Source: Phoronis australis
Lineage: Eukaryota; Phoronida; Phoronidae
Length of the DNA: 64,000 bases
Direction: 5' to 3'
Assembly (NCBI GenBank): GCA_002633005.1
Contig: NMRA01000271.1
Span: 415,028 to 479,027 of the forward strand
Part shown: positions 33,689 to 45,036 of the stretch, piece by piece
Layout of the letters: each line of letters starts with the position of its first letter
How positions within the stretch are numbered: position 1 is the stretch's first letter
Program-made: the position numbers and the translations under genes
The notes under the pieces: model-generated
What the model saw: the letters and a program-made list of their open reading frames with translations, nothing else
Databases searched by the model: none
Told to the model about the DNA's origin: nothing

Positions 33689-35100
33689 TTTCTATTTGAC
33701 AATAATTCTAAATAAACCTTATTTTACTTAAAAATTACAATACGAATAATAGTAAATAACTACTTACTTCTGTGGAGGAATCAAAGTCCTGCTACATCGG
33801 TTTTAACTTCATAAACTGCTTCACTACGTCTTAACCCGTTTACATCTCCGTTCTGAACTGCTGTAAAATGCCTTCTCATTCAGAATTTATATGATTCTAA
33901 CCCTATGACTAATCTAGTCACTTTTCATGATTTTACTTGCCCTTACCAAATTTGTCACCGAATTCTCTTGTCAGTGAATAGCTGTACTATGAACATGGCC
34001 ATATTTAAAGGTTATTTCTTGGAATATATCCAATTATACATAGAACTCACTACAACTGCTGCACGGAACTATATGAGCAACACTATTACATAATAAGCCA
34101 TGTTTCCTAGAGTCATCAACCCACACACTGCACTCATCCCATCAGCTGTAGTCACATGCCCGATTCTAACATAAACATAAACACAACACCGATGCGCTCT
34201 TGTAATCGTTACTATTAAAGGTTACTGTTTCTGTAACCTAATTACGCTATAAAAGCTTTTAAGTTATACCTGTTGCCTTGACTGCCGAGCGGAAAATTGG
34301 ACTCCAACATTGAGTTGTCGTTTCGTGCCAATGACTTTAAGTCTCGCTAAACAATCCCAGACACAAAAATTCTAACTGATAGCTTGCAGAAAACAGTGGG
34401 CAACAAACAATGTCTGTGACCGTTGTCAACAAAATTTTTCCAAGTTACTGTATCCAAAATATGAGATTTTCACAGTCTCAAAAATTTTTTCGCTCTATTC
34501 AAATGAAAGTGGATGCAATAGATACCTTTTTTAGTCGTGGTGTCATTCCAATATTTACTTTGGCAAAATGAGTTTTTTATTAGCTGTAATTAACATTTGA
34601 AAACTCATGTTCCATGTGACAAAGGGCATTTCTCACATAAAACATTGCATAATTCTCGCATGTGACATTTGAATGTTCCATGTGAGATTTGTTCAGTTGT
34701 GCCATGTTGCAATAGAAATGGTACATGGCACAAACACTATATTTGTGACATGGGTTTTTCATAGCAAAATGATATAATGAATTTTAGGAGAAATTCTTGC
34801 ATTTAGTTAATAAAAAGTTATTGTTTCACCAAACGGTTGAATGTTTAAAACACTAAAGTGCAATGCCTAATTATCATTAGATAATATTTAGACCACTTTG
34901 GTCACTGATAACCAAATTATGAACAAATGACTTAAATAGTTGACAAAGTTTTTTTCACATTTTTGCTTTATTTTCTTTATGACTATTAACTTACGGTAAT
35001 TTATTTGGATTAAAAATGTTTCTTTTCAGGACTTGCACAAAATTGGTGACATCAAAACATTTTGATCATAGATTCTAAACTTCTTTAGGGAAAAGGAAAT
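33689..35100. other. AT-rich intergenic sequence, no gene recognised
   Basis: No coding exon was found. 34590-34760 shows loosely repeated 'ttccatgtga' and 'catgtgaca' blocks. Upstream exons of the LicD-like gene could lie here on the minus strand but none was recognised. Confidence 0.5.
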
Positions 35101-35119
35101 TATAAAGAAAAAATTATGT

Positions 35120-35445
35120 AACAGATGAGTGTAATTGGAATATTCTGCAGTTTAGGCACCACCTCTTATGACATATTGCACTGTTTCAAATAATTTTTCA
35201 TTTTCAAACAGTCACGTGAGGAATTTAGTGAATCATTCCATACATGGCACTTTTAATTTTAGACCATTACACACCCTTTGACCCCTCCGAGATCATCCAT
35301 TTATCATTGGTCATGAATGTTACAATCATGACATTGAAACCAGTTTTTAGTATTCTTATCATAAAAATTGTGAAAATCTAGTTGGAGCATCCCTAATAAT
35401 CATACCCAAACTTGCACAATCGACGTGTGCCTAAAGGAGAATGCC
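35120..35445 (+). repeat. Diverged outlying copy of the ~350-bp repeat R3
   Basis: It shares 'acagatgagtgtaatt', 'ttataaaaattgtgaaaatct', 'gagcatccctaat' and 'cttgcacaatcg' type blocks with the tandem copies at 36920-38125. It is separated from them by ~1.5 kb that includes the THAP fragment. Confidence 0.65.
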
Positions 35446-35603
35446 ACCCGATTTAATTAGTTTTTTTTTGCCGTCTTAATCGGTCTATATCCACATCGCC
35501 TTGCATACGGTCGACCTTACCTTGCCGAGAGGTGTCGCGTTATCCTGTGAGGAAGGTGAGAAACGACGAAGCGACGTCAGTGGTTCATATGCAGAGTTCC
35601 GCT

Positions 35604-35715
35604 ATGTTGCGGTGTACCGTTCCCGCTTGTCCAAACTATGCAGCTGCGAGGAAAAGGGTATATCGTTTTTCGACTTCCTCAAAAGTCCGAAAGGTTTAGG
35701 AAGTGGCTCGCGGTA
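35604..35715 (+). pseudogene. Broken THAP-type zinc-finger fragment
   Basis: From ATG 35604 the frame reads MLRCTVPACPNYAAARK then RVYRFSTSSKVRK and stops at TAG 35697. The first C-x4-C pair and the RxYRF block resemble the start of a THAP DNA-binding domain. Moving one base (from 35692) restores RFRKWLA, with the tryptophan expected in THAP domains, so a one-base frameshift is present. The second zinc pair (C/H) was not found downstream. THAP domains occur in transcription factors and P-element-type transposases. It could instead be a first exon with a splice site; a relic is the simpler reading. Confidence 0.45.
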
Positions 35716-36919
35716 GTGCCGAGTACGCTGTAAATAGCAAGTATGAGGCCGTGAAACATCTCCGTGTCTGTGGCCTAGGTGCAGTCGTCGCGGACGGTGT
35801 TGACGTTTATTAGCGTTCTGTTTCAAAATGAATTATTCTCACCCTTATACCAATACTTATATGAAACTGAAACCAATTCTGTCTCATTAGATACAATTTG
35901 GAATGCCTTTGGAGTGTTCGTGAATGCAAATGATTTGAGAGGCCAGCAATTAATGAATAAATCACTGCGTTAACGGCTTCACTGTGTAATAAAACTAATT
36001 GACGGGACACCGGCCAAGACCGTGCCGAGCTCATGCTAATTCAGTTTTTGCTGACAGATACTGTTGTGAAACAACTCGATTTTTATATCACGGCCAAGTG
36101 TTAGGGGAATCTTTATTTACATTTACACTGATAATGATTGTTAATGTAAAACTTCTGCCGTGACGATTCTGTGGCCAAAGCGGAACCTGACTTCAGTTCG
36201 CGGCCCCCGACGAGTGAGTAGATTCGCAGTTTCGTGGCTAATTCACCAACATAATCACGTGCACTTTACTTCTTTGGCTCACTAGTATTTCTTGACTGGA
36301 AGTTTAGTTTCCAACTTTGGATGGTTTATGTCCGTGATGTCTGACTGATCGGCTTCCGAGCCACGACGGGCCGGGATAACGACTCGAGTCAGTGCCGCCG
36401 CCGCGACGGGCCTGATCGGGCTCCGAGCCACTGGCCAGGATAACAATCGTTTTGTGTGTTTAGAACTCAAAAAATAACAAGTCTAAACAACACAGATCTC
36501 AGTTCCCGTGTCTGTATCTCACGGAAAAATACTTAGAACTCCTGCTACGGACCTTAGCCTCATGCCGAACTTTCAGTTGTAGGCCACGGTGTGTCCAAAG
36601 ACAAATAAATCCGTAACAGCGATATAAAGCAACTTGTTTTTATAAGAACTCGGTGTATTTTTAAGGGTTTTACATCGAATTTTGGCGATTTATTGGTGTT
36701 AAACGATTAATTCAAGCAATAAGCTGACACCAGTAGCCCGTGTTGTGAACTGCTGAACAGACTGCGTGTCAGGAAACCCGGAATATACGCCATTGGATAA
36801 TTTCAACACCTCCGTCTGCCGTCAGGTGTGAGGTAACGCAACCGTACGTGCCCTTATAGAGTAGACCTACTCGATCTAAATTGGTACAAATTAGGTTGTT
36901 TTTTGGGTGGCATGCTCCT

Positions 36920-38125
36920 TTAAAGATTGTTCATATACTTTTGGATAGTTGTCAAACGAACGCAAAATAAAAATATAGAAACAGATGAGTGTAATAGATA
37001 CACTGTGTAATTTGAGGGTGCACAATGTATCAAATACACTCATCTGTTTGAAATATTTTTTAACTTAAAAATGTTCCATGTGATGATTTCCCGAAACTAT
37101 TCCGTGGAACTTTAATCTTTGGTGACTGGATAACATTGTTTGCAGCAAAACAGTTCATCTACTGTTACATTCATAACGTTGGTCCCGATTTTGAGTATTT
37201 TTATTATAAAAATTGTGAAAATCTATTTAGAGCATCCCTAACAATCTTACTCAAACTTGCACAATCGGAGTATGCTTAAAGACTGTTCATTTATAACATT
37301 TGGGCAGTTGTCAGGCGAACGAAAAAAATATAGAAACAAATCAGCGTAATTGATGCACTGTGGAATTTGAGGGTGCACACTGAACCAAGTTTACTCACCC
37401 GCTTGTATATTTTTTAACTTAAAAATGTTCCAGTGCCCTAGTCACGTAAGCTGCAGCGCCGAGTAAGTGGGACGGGCCAAGCTGCCGAAGGCAGTGGATG
37501 CCCTAGTCCCGTAAACTGCAGATAGCCGAGTAGGCGGGGCGGGCCAAGCTGCCGGAGGCACCGCGTGCCCTAGCTAGTCCCGTAAGCTGCAGAGCCGAGT
37601 AGGCGTGACGGGCCAAGCTGTAGGAGGCAGCGCGTGCCCTAATCCCGTAAGCTGTTTTGAAATGTTTTTTAACTTAAAAATGTTCCATGTGATGTTTTCC
37701 TGAAATTATTCCATGGAACTTTAATCTTTGGTGACTAGATAACATTGTGTGCATCAAAACAGTTCATCTATTGTTACATTCATGACATTGGTCCCAATTT
37801 TGAGTAGGTCCTATTTTTATAATACAAGTTGTGAAAATCTATTTATAGCACCCTTAATAAACTCAAACTTGCACAATCGGGGTAGCTTAAAAATGTTCCT
37901 ATACAACCTTTGGATAGTTGTCAAGCAAACGCAAAATAAATATATAGATACCAATGAGTGTAATTGATACACTGTATAATTTGAGGGTGCACGCTTTTTC
38001 AAGTTTACTTATCTGTTAGAAACATATTTTTTAATTTAAAAATTTCCATGTGATGTTCCCTCATATTATTCCATGGAACTTTAATCTTAGTGACTGGATA
38101 ACATTGTTTGCAGCAAAGCAGTTCG
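36920..38125 (+). repeat. Tandem array of ~350-bp repeat R3
   Basis: Units share 'ttaaag.ttgttcat', 'agttgtcaa.cgaacg', 'tttgagggtgcac', 'ttaacttaaaaatgttcca' and 'cttgcacaatcgg' blocks. They start near 36923, 37275 and 37885, with a partial unit at about 37664. One unit is split by a GC-rich minisatellite at 37434-37654. No coding capacity was seen. Confidence 0.85.
37434..37654 (+). repeat. GC-rich minisatellite nested in R3, 65-69 bp period
   Basis: Units start with TGCCCTAG at 37434, 37499 and 37566, with a partial unit at 37635. Each contains 'cgtaagctgca', 'gccgagta' and 'gggccaagctg'. GC content is far above the surroundings. After the array, the R3 sequence resumes, so this was an insertion followed by local amplification. 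Confidence 0.9.
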
Positions 38126-38387
38126 TCAATTTTTCTTGAAAGTCACTATTACTATTAGGCCTACTCCTTACTTATCCCTAGCATGATTGTCATGGAAAAC
38201 TATTTTGAAAAAATGAAACATAAAGTTGGCATTAATTACAGAGTAGATGTACCTGCTTGGCACATTCAATTCGTCTGAACTGTGAAGTAACATTTTCTGT
38301 GTTCTGTAGTTAACACTTTTTCTATTCTAGAGCTTTTATTCATCAATTTTTAGTATAATCATTATGACGATTTTCGATACAAGGGCA

Positions 38388-38716
38388 AAATGGGTGCACC
38401 TTATGCCATGAGAATGTCGAAATGAGAGCACGCCATAAGAATGAGCACATTATATTATCTCAGGGAGAATGTAAAAATGGTAGCACCTTATGCTACGAGA
38501 ATGTTAAAATGAGTGCACCTTATGTATAAGAGTGTCAAAATGGGAGCACTTTACTTGTCATGAGAATGTTAAAATGGGAGCAACGTATGCAAAGACAACG
38601 ACAAAATGTAAGCATCTTATGTTATGAGAATATGAAGATGGGAGCACCTTATGCCACGACAATGTCAAAATGGAATCACCTCATGCCACCAGAATGTTGA
38701 AATGCGCACACCTCTT
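38388..38716 (+). repeat. ~34-bp minisatellite
   Basis: About ten diverged units of the type AAAATGGGAGCACCTTATGC followed by CATGAGAATGTC. Unit length varies between ~30 and ~38 bases. Non-coding, with stops in all sense frames across units. Confidence 0.85.
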
Positions 38717-39531
38717 ATTAATTTTACCGCCACGCTCCGAGCACGACATTCAACAATGTCACAATGTCTGAGGCCCAGAGCAGTAATGGACCACCAAAAT
38801 AAACATGAGCGCCTTTGGAGACTGAAGCAAATGTGCAAGAGCACGCCACTGAGCAGTGAGCAACGGTAAGCGACAGGGCCTTGCAAGTTACTATTTGATG
38901 CCTTATTTGGCTATTGCATGGGCGGCACAGCACTGGAGAAAGTGGGGGGGGGGGACTATAGCTGACATTAATATTTTTCTTTCCCACAACATTTGAGCCA
39001 ATCACATGAAGGTGCTGAAGAAGGTACAGCTTGTTGCACTTTTGTACCTCCCTGACGACGATAGGTATCCCGATGAGGCTGTGTGCTTCAAGCACGTGGC
39101 TATTAAACATTACTGCAGAAACGAAAGCGTTGCTGCTACGCCCACTTGCCTGCACGACAAGGATAAATATCGTTCACTGTTCACCATTTTATTATTTTTT
39201 TGTAAAGCTAACCAATGACTGCCGAGGTTACATCAACCAGTGGTAAAGCGCAGAGAACCAACGAGAAACATAAGCCTACCATGATTAGCAGACGACGTAG
39301 CCTACTTGACAAAATTAGTACTCAGCAATTTGGCCAGGTGTCGCTAGTGAATGACGTCCATTGAAAGTGTATTATGTAAGAAGTTGGCGGTGTTCCATCA
39401 TGCTACAGTTTTTGGTGTAGATCCAGGGCAGCTCTATTACGCTACGTACGGTAAAGATTCTCGGGTAGGCCTAATCGTTTACAATATGACGAAATTTTAG
39501 GGGGTGGACATGGCCCCGTTGGTCCCCCCTT

Positions 39532-39544
39532 AAATCCGCCACTG
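39532..39544 (-). mobile_element. Possible transposon end CAGTGGCGGATTT
   Basis: On the minus strand the sequence reads CAGTGGCGGATTTAAGGGGG, a terminus very common among animal hAT-like non-autonomous elements. The matching other end was not identified, so this is only a candidate. Confidence 0.4.
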
Positions 39545-39587
39545 CTTTTTGCCACTACTTAAGCTGAACTCTTACGAAGTTACGGAA

Positions 39588-39653
39588 GGCAACGGCCATC
39601 GCCTCTGCTGGCCCTATGTGTTTGTAGGGCCAGCAGAGACGATAGTCATTGCC
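39588..39653. repeat. Hairpin, 29-bp arms
   Basis: 39588-39616 pairs with 39625-39653 with a few mismatches; the core CTCTGCTGGCCCTA is perfect. It lies ~650 bases upstream of the filamin-TRPC start codon. Confidence 0.7.
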
Positions 39654-40312
39654 TAGTCTTAAGGTAGAAATTTAGGGTATACATATGTCATGTAGGCTAT
39701 ATGTCCGTCACACTAACTCCCATCAAATTGACAGGTGTTTTTTAAAACAATCCTGGACCTCTAAATTATCATATAAAACAAAGAAAGATAGTAACTGTTT
39801 ACAGTTCACACCAAATAAAATTTGAATACTGGTTTTGCAAATTAAAATTCAAATTCTGTGGGTGCATTTCAAAGTCAAGCTAAGAGGTAAGACATAAATG
39901 GATGCAGCCGTTGAAAGTTACTAATATTGACTGACAGTGATAGTGTGTCCAACCGTTACAAATAGAAATGCCCACCGTATGAAGGGTTTGCAGTTTTGTC
40001 TGTTACTTCATTACTAGCTTGTAGATACAGAATAGTAATTTTGTACTGTGTTTCAGTTACTTTACTACAAAATTGCATTCACACCCTATAGATACCAAAT
40101 GAAAAGTTTGCATGTACAACTTAACTGTAATGTGTTTACCTTGTAGATACCGGATATATTTTTTCTTTATGGCAGTTGATCAAACTGGAGAATCGAAAAG
40201 TAAGGGTTTGGAGATTGGGTTTGAATTTTGGGATTAGATTTTGGAGCCTGTAGTCTTTCAAGGCCGTTCTTTCAGATAATCCATTTGAATTGTCTTGGAA
40301 ACGTTTGATGTC

Positions 40313-43300
40313 ATGGCCAGGAAGTTTGAATCTCGTATGACTCACATTGACGTGACATTGGAGAGTAGCGAGGATGAGGAAGAAACTGATTATGAGGACT
40401 CCAGGGCCATCGAGGACATTCACTACGAAATGTTTGGCAGGGTGGCAAACAAATGGAAGGTCTGCACTAACATTGTTGATGGAAAAATTGATGGAGAGGA
40501 ACACATCAAGATGGATGTCCGGAAAAAACAGTCTGGTAAATCAGGCCTGAGATTACTGATCTTCAACCTGGAAAATTGATAAATGCAATTGCATGACATA
40601 ATTTGGTTTGAGAATTTTTTCATGCTTTTAGTTAGTCAGGCTAAACTGAATTATAGTCATGTGGCGTACTGAAATTTGAGTAAAGTTTCAAGTTGCACGT
40701 GATCTAAGCTGTCAGTTTTCGAGTTTAGTCTCGTGTGTTTCTGTACCCATGTGGTCACATAAACTGACAGTCGGTCTAAAGTAGAGACAACAGTCAGGCA
40801 AATAAAAACCAAAATTCCAACACCTGGTATAAAACGAGTTACTATATTAGTGAAAACATGTTTTAGAATGAGAGGTTATTCAGTGTGGTTGTAAAACAAA
40901 CAAGAATATTTGCATGGTCACTAATATGTTCCTTATATACAAAATTTCGGGCTTATCTAATATACCTACTAGTAGTTACCAGGTCATGCTGATTTGTTAA
41001 ATTCTTGGAAAAAGTCGTAAGTTTAGAAAGCAAGATAGCGCTTCCACACTTTATTAGAATGAAAAGGATCTCTAAGAGACTGTTGAGCTTGAGCTAAGCT
41101 TATTTGGCACGGGATCCAGGTTATTACTGGACTCTGCAGTATAGCTTGGCACTGAAACTTCAGGTCACATGACATGCTGAAGCTTCCCTAAGTGTGGCAT
41201 GAAAGTTGAAACTCCACAACATCTAAGTGAGATTTTCCCAGTCTATCAGAGGTTTTGCAACGTGCTACGTGATGGACTTCTTAACTGCCTGGAGGAAATA
41301 GCAAGATGATTTGCATTTAGCAGTCTTTGTATTAGTTCCTGAGGAAACCAGCGAATAGTTACACTCAAGTTTTGCATGTGTGGACCATCACTTTACCCCC
41401 CTCTTCCAAAGCATAGAGAACTGCCCCGGGACGTGCTTTCAGAGAAATTGAGTTGTTGGATGTTAAATGTGGCTAGTACACAGTTCCATGAACCAATTGA
41501 GTTTTCTTCAGTTCTTGAATTTTTATTGCATATCACCTCAGGGAAATATTATAGAAAATCTATAGAATTCATTCAGTAGTCCAAGATAAGGAGGTACAGT
41601 TTATTTGGTTCCAAAAGGGATCTTCACTCTGTATTTTTATAGGATGAAAAGGTGTTGATAATGGGCACGCATATGCTAGAGGCTGGGTAGTACAATCATG
41701 CAGATGTTTTTGAATGTTGTATGTTTGTTTTGACATGGAATCTTTAAATGTATGCTCAAGTTGGCAGGGCACTGTGGTTGGCTGAGAAATTCAGATGTTC
41801 TGATATGTTGTTTCTCCTATAATTTCAGGAAGTCCTGCTGTTTATAAAGTTGTGTTTCCAAGCATTGAAGGTACGTATAATTGTTTGGTCTTTTATTCTG
41901 CTATTTATGAATAAAATACTGTTTAATATGAAAGATATTATTGATCATGATCATTGTCTTCTCTGCGTGTTATGACCTCCACCTGTTTTAATTGGGATCA
42001 TGGTCTCAAAAACATATGCAAGCAAATTTTAAACATCTCGTTGTGGTCAATTCAGCAACAAACCCGACAATTCCCCCAACCCTTTGACACATCTCTTGGT
42101 TACGGTTGACCAAAGGAGACCAAATCTCATTTCCTCCCATGTCTGTCTAGCTGATATTCTCTCACTAAAGATCGAGTCATGTGATGTCCACTTGAATGTG
42201 CAAGGTTCTTGTTACTACTGCGTAATTGATCATTTTATTTGCAGAGAATACAAATTGGTACAAGTCTCTTGAGTTTTTTTAGACTAATGTTTGGTGTCGT
42301 GCTACTTATAGTGATTGTATAGCATGTCTGTAGTCTTTTACTGTTGTACACATCTGGTAGTTTGTTGAATGTATTTATTCCTGTTGATCAGCTATAGGTG
42401 ATGTTTTGCAGGTGTTGCAAACAACTTGTTTCTCCAAGTCCTACCATGGATAAACGTAAAGTCCCCTGTTGAATTTATCGGTACGTTTATTTTATCAGTT
42501 TAAAGTCATTGTAAAATTTAAAAACCATGTGCCTATTCCAAGATGTTTCATTTATATATTTTTTCACCAAGCCGTTGAAGATAGTGATCTAAGACGATGC
42601 AATCCACACCTTTCTGCAGATCTAGCCAGATCAGCATTCAACATTCATTTTGCCTTTTGATTTTGAAAGTTTCTGGCGAAAGTCTGCATATAATTCACAG
42701 TTCACATTTATGTCAGCCTGCTTTGTAGTGTGCGAAGACAGTTCATGAAGTCCTAGTTGAAATTGTTTCAGTCGACGCGAAGCAAGGTCGTGAGAAAAAA
42801 GATGACTCGTGGAATGTAACAGTGGATTCTGCCAATGGGGAGAAAGTCGCAGTTGATATAAAAGGTTTGTTGTGACATGTTAACGCCTGACGGAAAACAT
42901 TGAACTGCTGTTCAATTCTTGCTTGGCATTGTAACTTCAGTTATAAAAAATCTTTATCATTTCTTCATCAGATTGATTCACCACAGGGTTGGGCTTGTAG
43001 TTACATATTTGGTAGTGGGATGTGGCTGCACTCTAGACCAGTGCTATTGTCTTGGAGAATAAGAGAAAATGGGTACCCGAGGCCATTATACCAGGTGACG
43101 AAAAAGCATATCAATACATACTACGCTGCTGCTTTGTTGTCACTGAGCCTATTGCCTTTATCAACCTGTTCCATAGGAGAGTTGTCCAGTTTGACTTCAC
43201 CTAGCCATTGTTATGAGAAGATCATCAAATGATTTGTGTAGTATTCCAGTGTTATTCCCTTAACAGACATAAATCTTTAGTGCCCAGCTTATGACTGCAA

Positions 43301-45036
43301 GTTGTCCCTAGTATTTTTTCGCTTACTGGCTATTCATTGTAAGTCCAAGACACAGGTCGCACAACAGGAAAAGATCTTGTGACACAAATCACGCGACTTA
43401 AAAATGTGAAAAAGAAATGTTTGATAATTTGTATTCATGCTTTGTATCTGCTATGTTTATGTTGGTTGACTTAAGACAATTTTGGATACAGTTATCTAGG
43501 CTCTAGTAATAGTGAGGTGAAGATTTTCTCATCTTTGACTTGATTCCAATCCATTGCAATCCGTGTTGTGACTGGTTTGAACACCAACATTTATAAGTGT
43601 CCGGGTTCATATGCAGAATATGTGGCTAGGGAGCTGATGGCTGGCATAAAAAGGTAGACACGATCCAAAAAGGATGGTGTAGCAGTGATTTCAGAAAAAC
43701 CTACAACAAGATTGAGCCGCTTAGGTAAATTATATGAACATAAAATTTTTAAAAATCAATTTTTCAGAATTTTGCGATGTCATGGGTAATCAAATGACGC
43801 CAATTACGTACACCTTCATGCCAAGGTCTTCTGATAGTTCCATGGTGTCTGTGAAGATTGGGGACCACCATGTGGAAGGTTTGTGTCTGTTGCACCGAGC
43901 TCATGAGGGCTGCATCCTTCATTTAAATAATTCTAACCTAAAAACTAATTGCACTGACAGGTATGACAAATTTTGAGAAGCAGTTTGATGCCCATTATTT
44001 GGTGACGAAAACTGGTTCTTAAAATGCGTTACCCCTTTTAGTGACTATTACCCTTTGTTGTATAATTGTAAACAATGGTTTTAATGCCTCTCACAGTTTT
44101 GTTTCTGGGCTGGGTTACAAATCACATTTAAAACTTATCCACTTGTAAACTAAGGTCCATTGTAGCGGGACTGTTATAGCATTATTCAACAATGGCATTG
44201 TGATCTGCTTGATGGTGTCATGTCATTCTTGTTATCTGTATAACTTTTGTGGAATTGGGCCCAAGATTTTGTGCAATGTATTGTGACTGTCAACTCCAAG
44301 TTTTTACCAGACTGTGGCCCATTCCAACAAAACTGACTTAGCTAAGACAAATCTTAAAGTTTAGTAAATTTTAAAATAAAAGTTAAATTTGTCTCAAAAC
44401 CAATTCAAGAAAGAGATCTTAATTAATTTGACTTAAGTGTTTGACATAAGTTTTGTCTTAGTTTTGACTAACTTACTGAATGTGGAAGTTTCAAAGTTTG
44501 GAAGTTAAGGCAAATCTTAAACCTAAGTCAAAATTAATGAACTTAAGTCAGTTTCTTGGAAAAGGACCCTGTTCTGTATATGAGATGAACATCTAATTCT
44601 CAACTTTGGTATCTTGCATGTTCAGGGTACACAATGTTCTCCCTCGCGGCCCGTACAAGCTTTCTTAGTAACAGCGTCCTTGTCTCATCAATGTGATAAT
44701 TCTTTTCTCGCAACCTGCAGTTCTTTTTTCAAACATTTTGTATCATGAATGACAGGAGGCGCTTGATACATTGTAGAGAACGTGTCTGTACACTACAACT
44801 GGGTGGTTAGTAAGAACAGAATTGGGTTCCTAAGAACAGAGTAGCAGGGTATATGAGAAGAACTGCATCTTATGAGAAAGAAGTGCGGTTATTTTGACCA
44901 TCCACAAATACGTAGACGGGAATGTCATTAAGATGTCTTGATCTTGTCAAATATTGAGACTTTGTTTCAGGTAGCCCAGCCAATGTCCAGTATTCCAGAC
45001 GACCTTTGGCGAATGACTTGGAAGAGAGTTCATGCA
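40313..45036 (+). CDS. Filamin-type Ig repeat exons of the channel gene
   Basis: Six exons, all joined in phase 1. The translation contains GSPAVYKVVFPSIEG, then SPVEFIVDAKQG, WNVTVDSANGEKVAVDIKG, ITYTFMPRSSDSSMVSVKIG and DHHVEGSPANVQY. Filamin/ABP280 repeats have this layout: a GSPF-type start, a FTVDxxxAG strand, a 'YTPxxxGxYxVxVxxGxxxxxGSPF' end. Here the pattern is diverged but the two GSP brackets and the FIVDA strand are kept, ~110 residues apart. One repeat is clear; the N-terminal acidic segment before it (DVTLESSEDEEETDYED) is not assigned. In other proteins such repeats bind cytoskeletal or membrane-receptor tails. Confidence 0.65.

Noticed and set aside
32746-33702. Long minus-strand frame across the N run
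   Set aside because: It is open only because N codons are not read as stops.
40295-40312. Start at TTG 40295 for the channel gene
   Set aside because: Animal genes use ATG; ATG 40313 is in the same frame, in fair Kozak context, with an in-frame stop at 40286.
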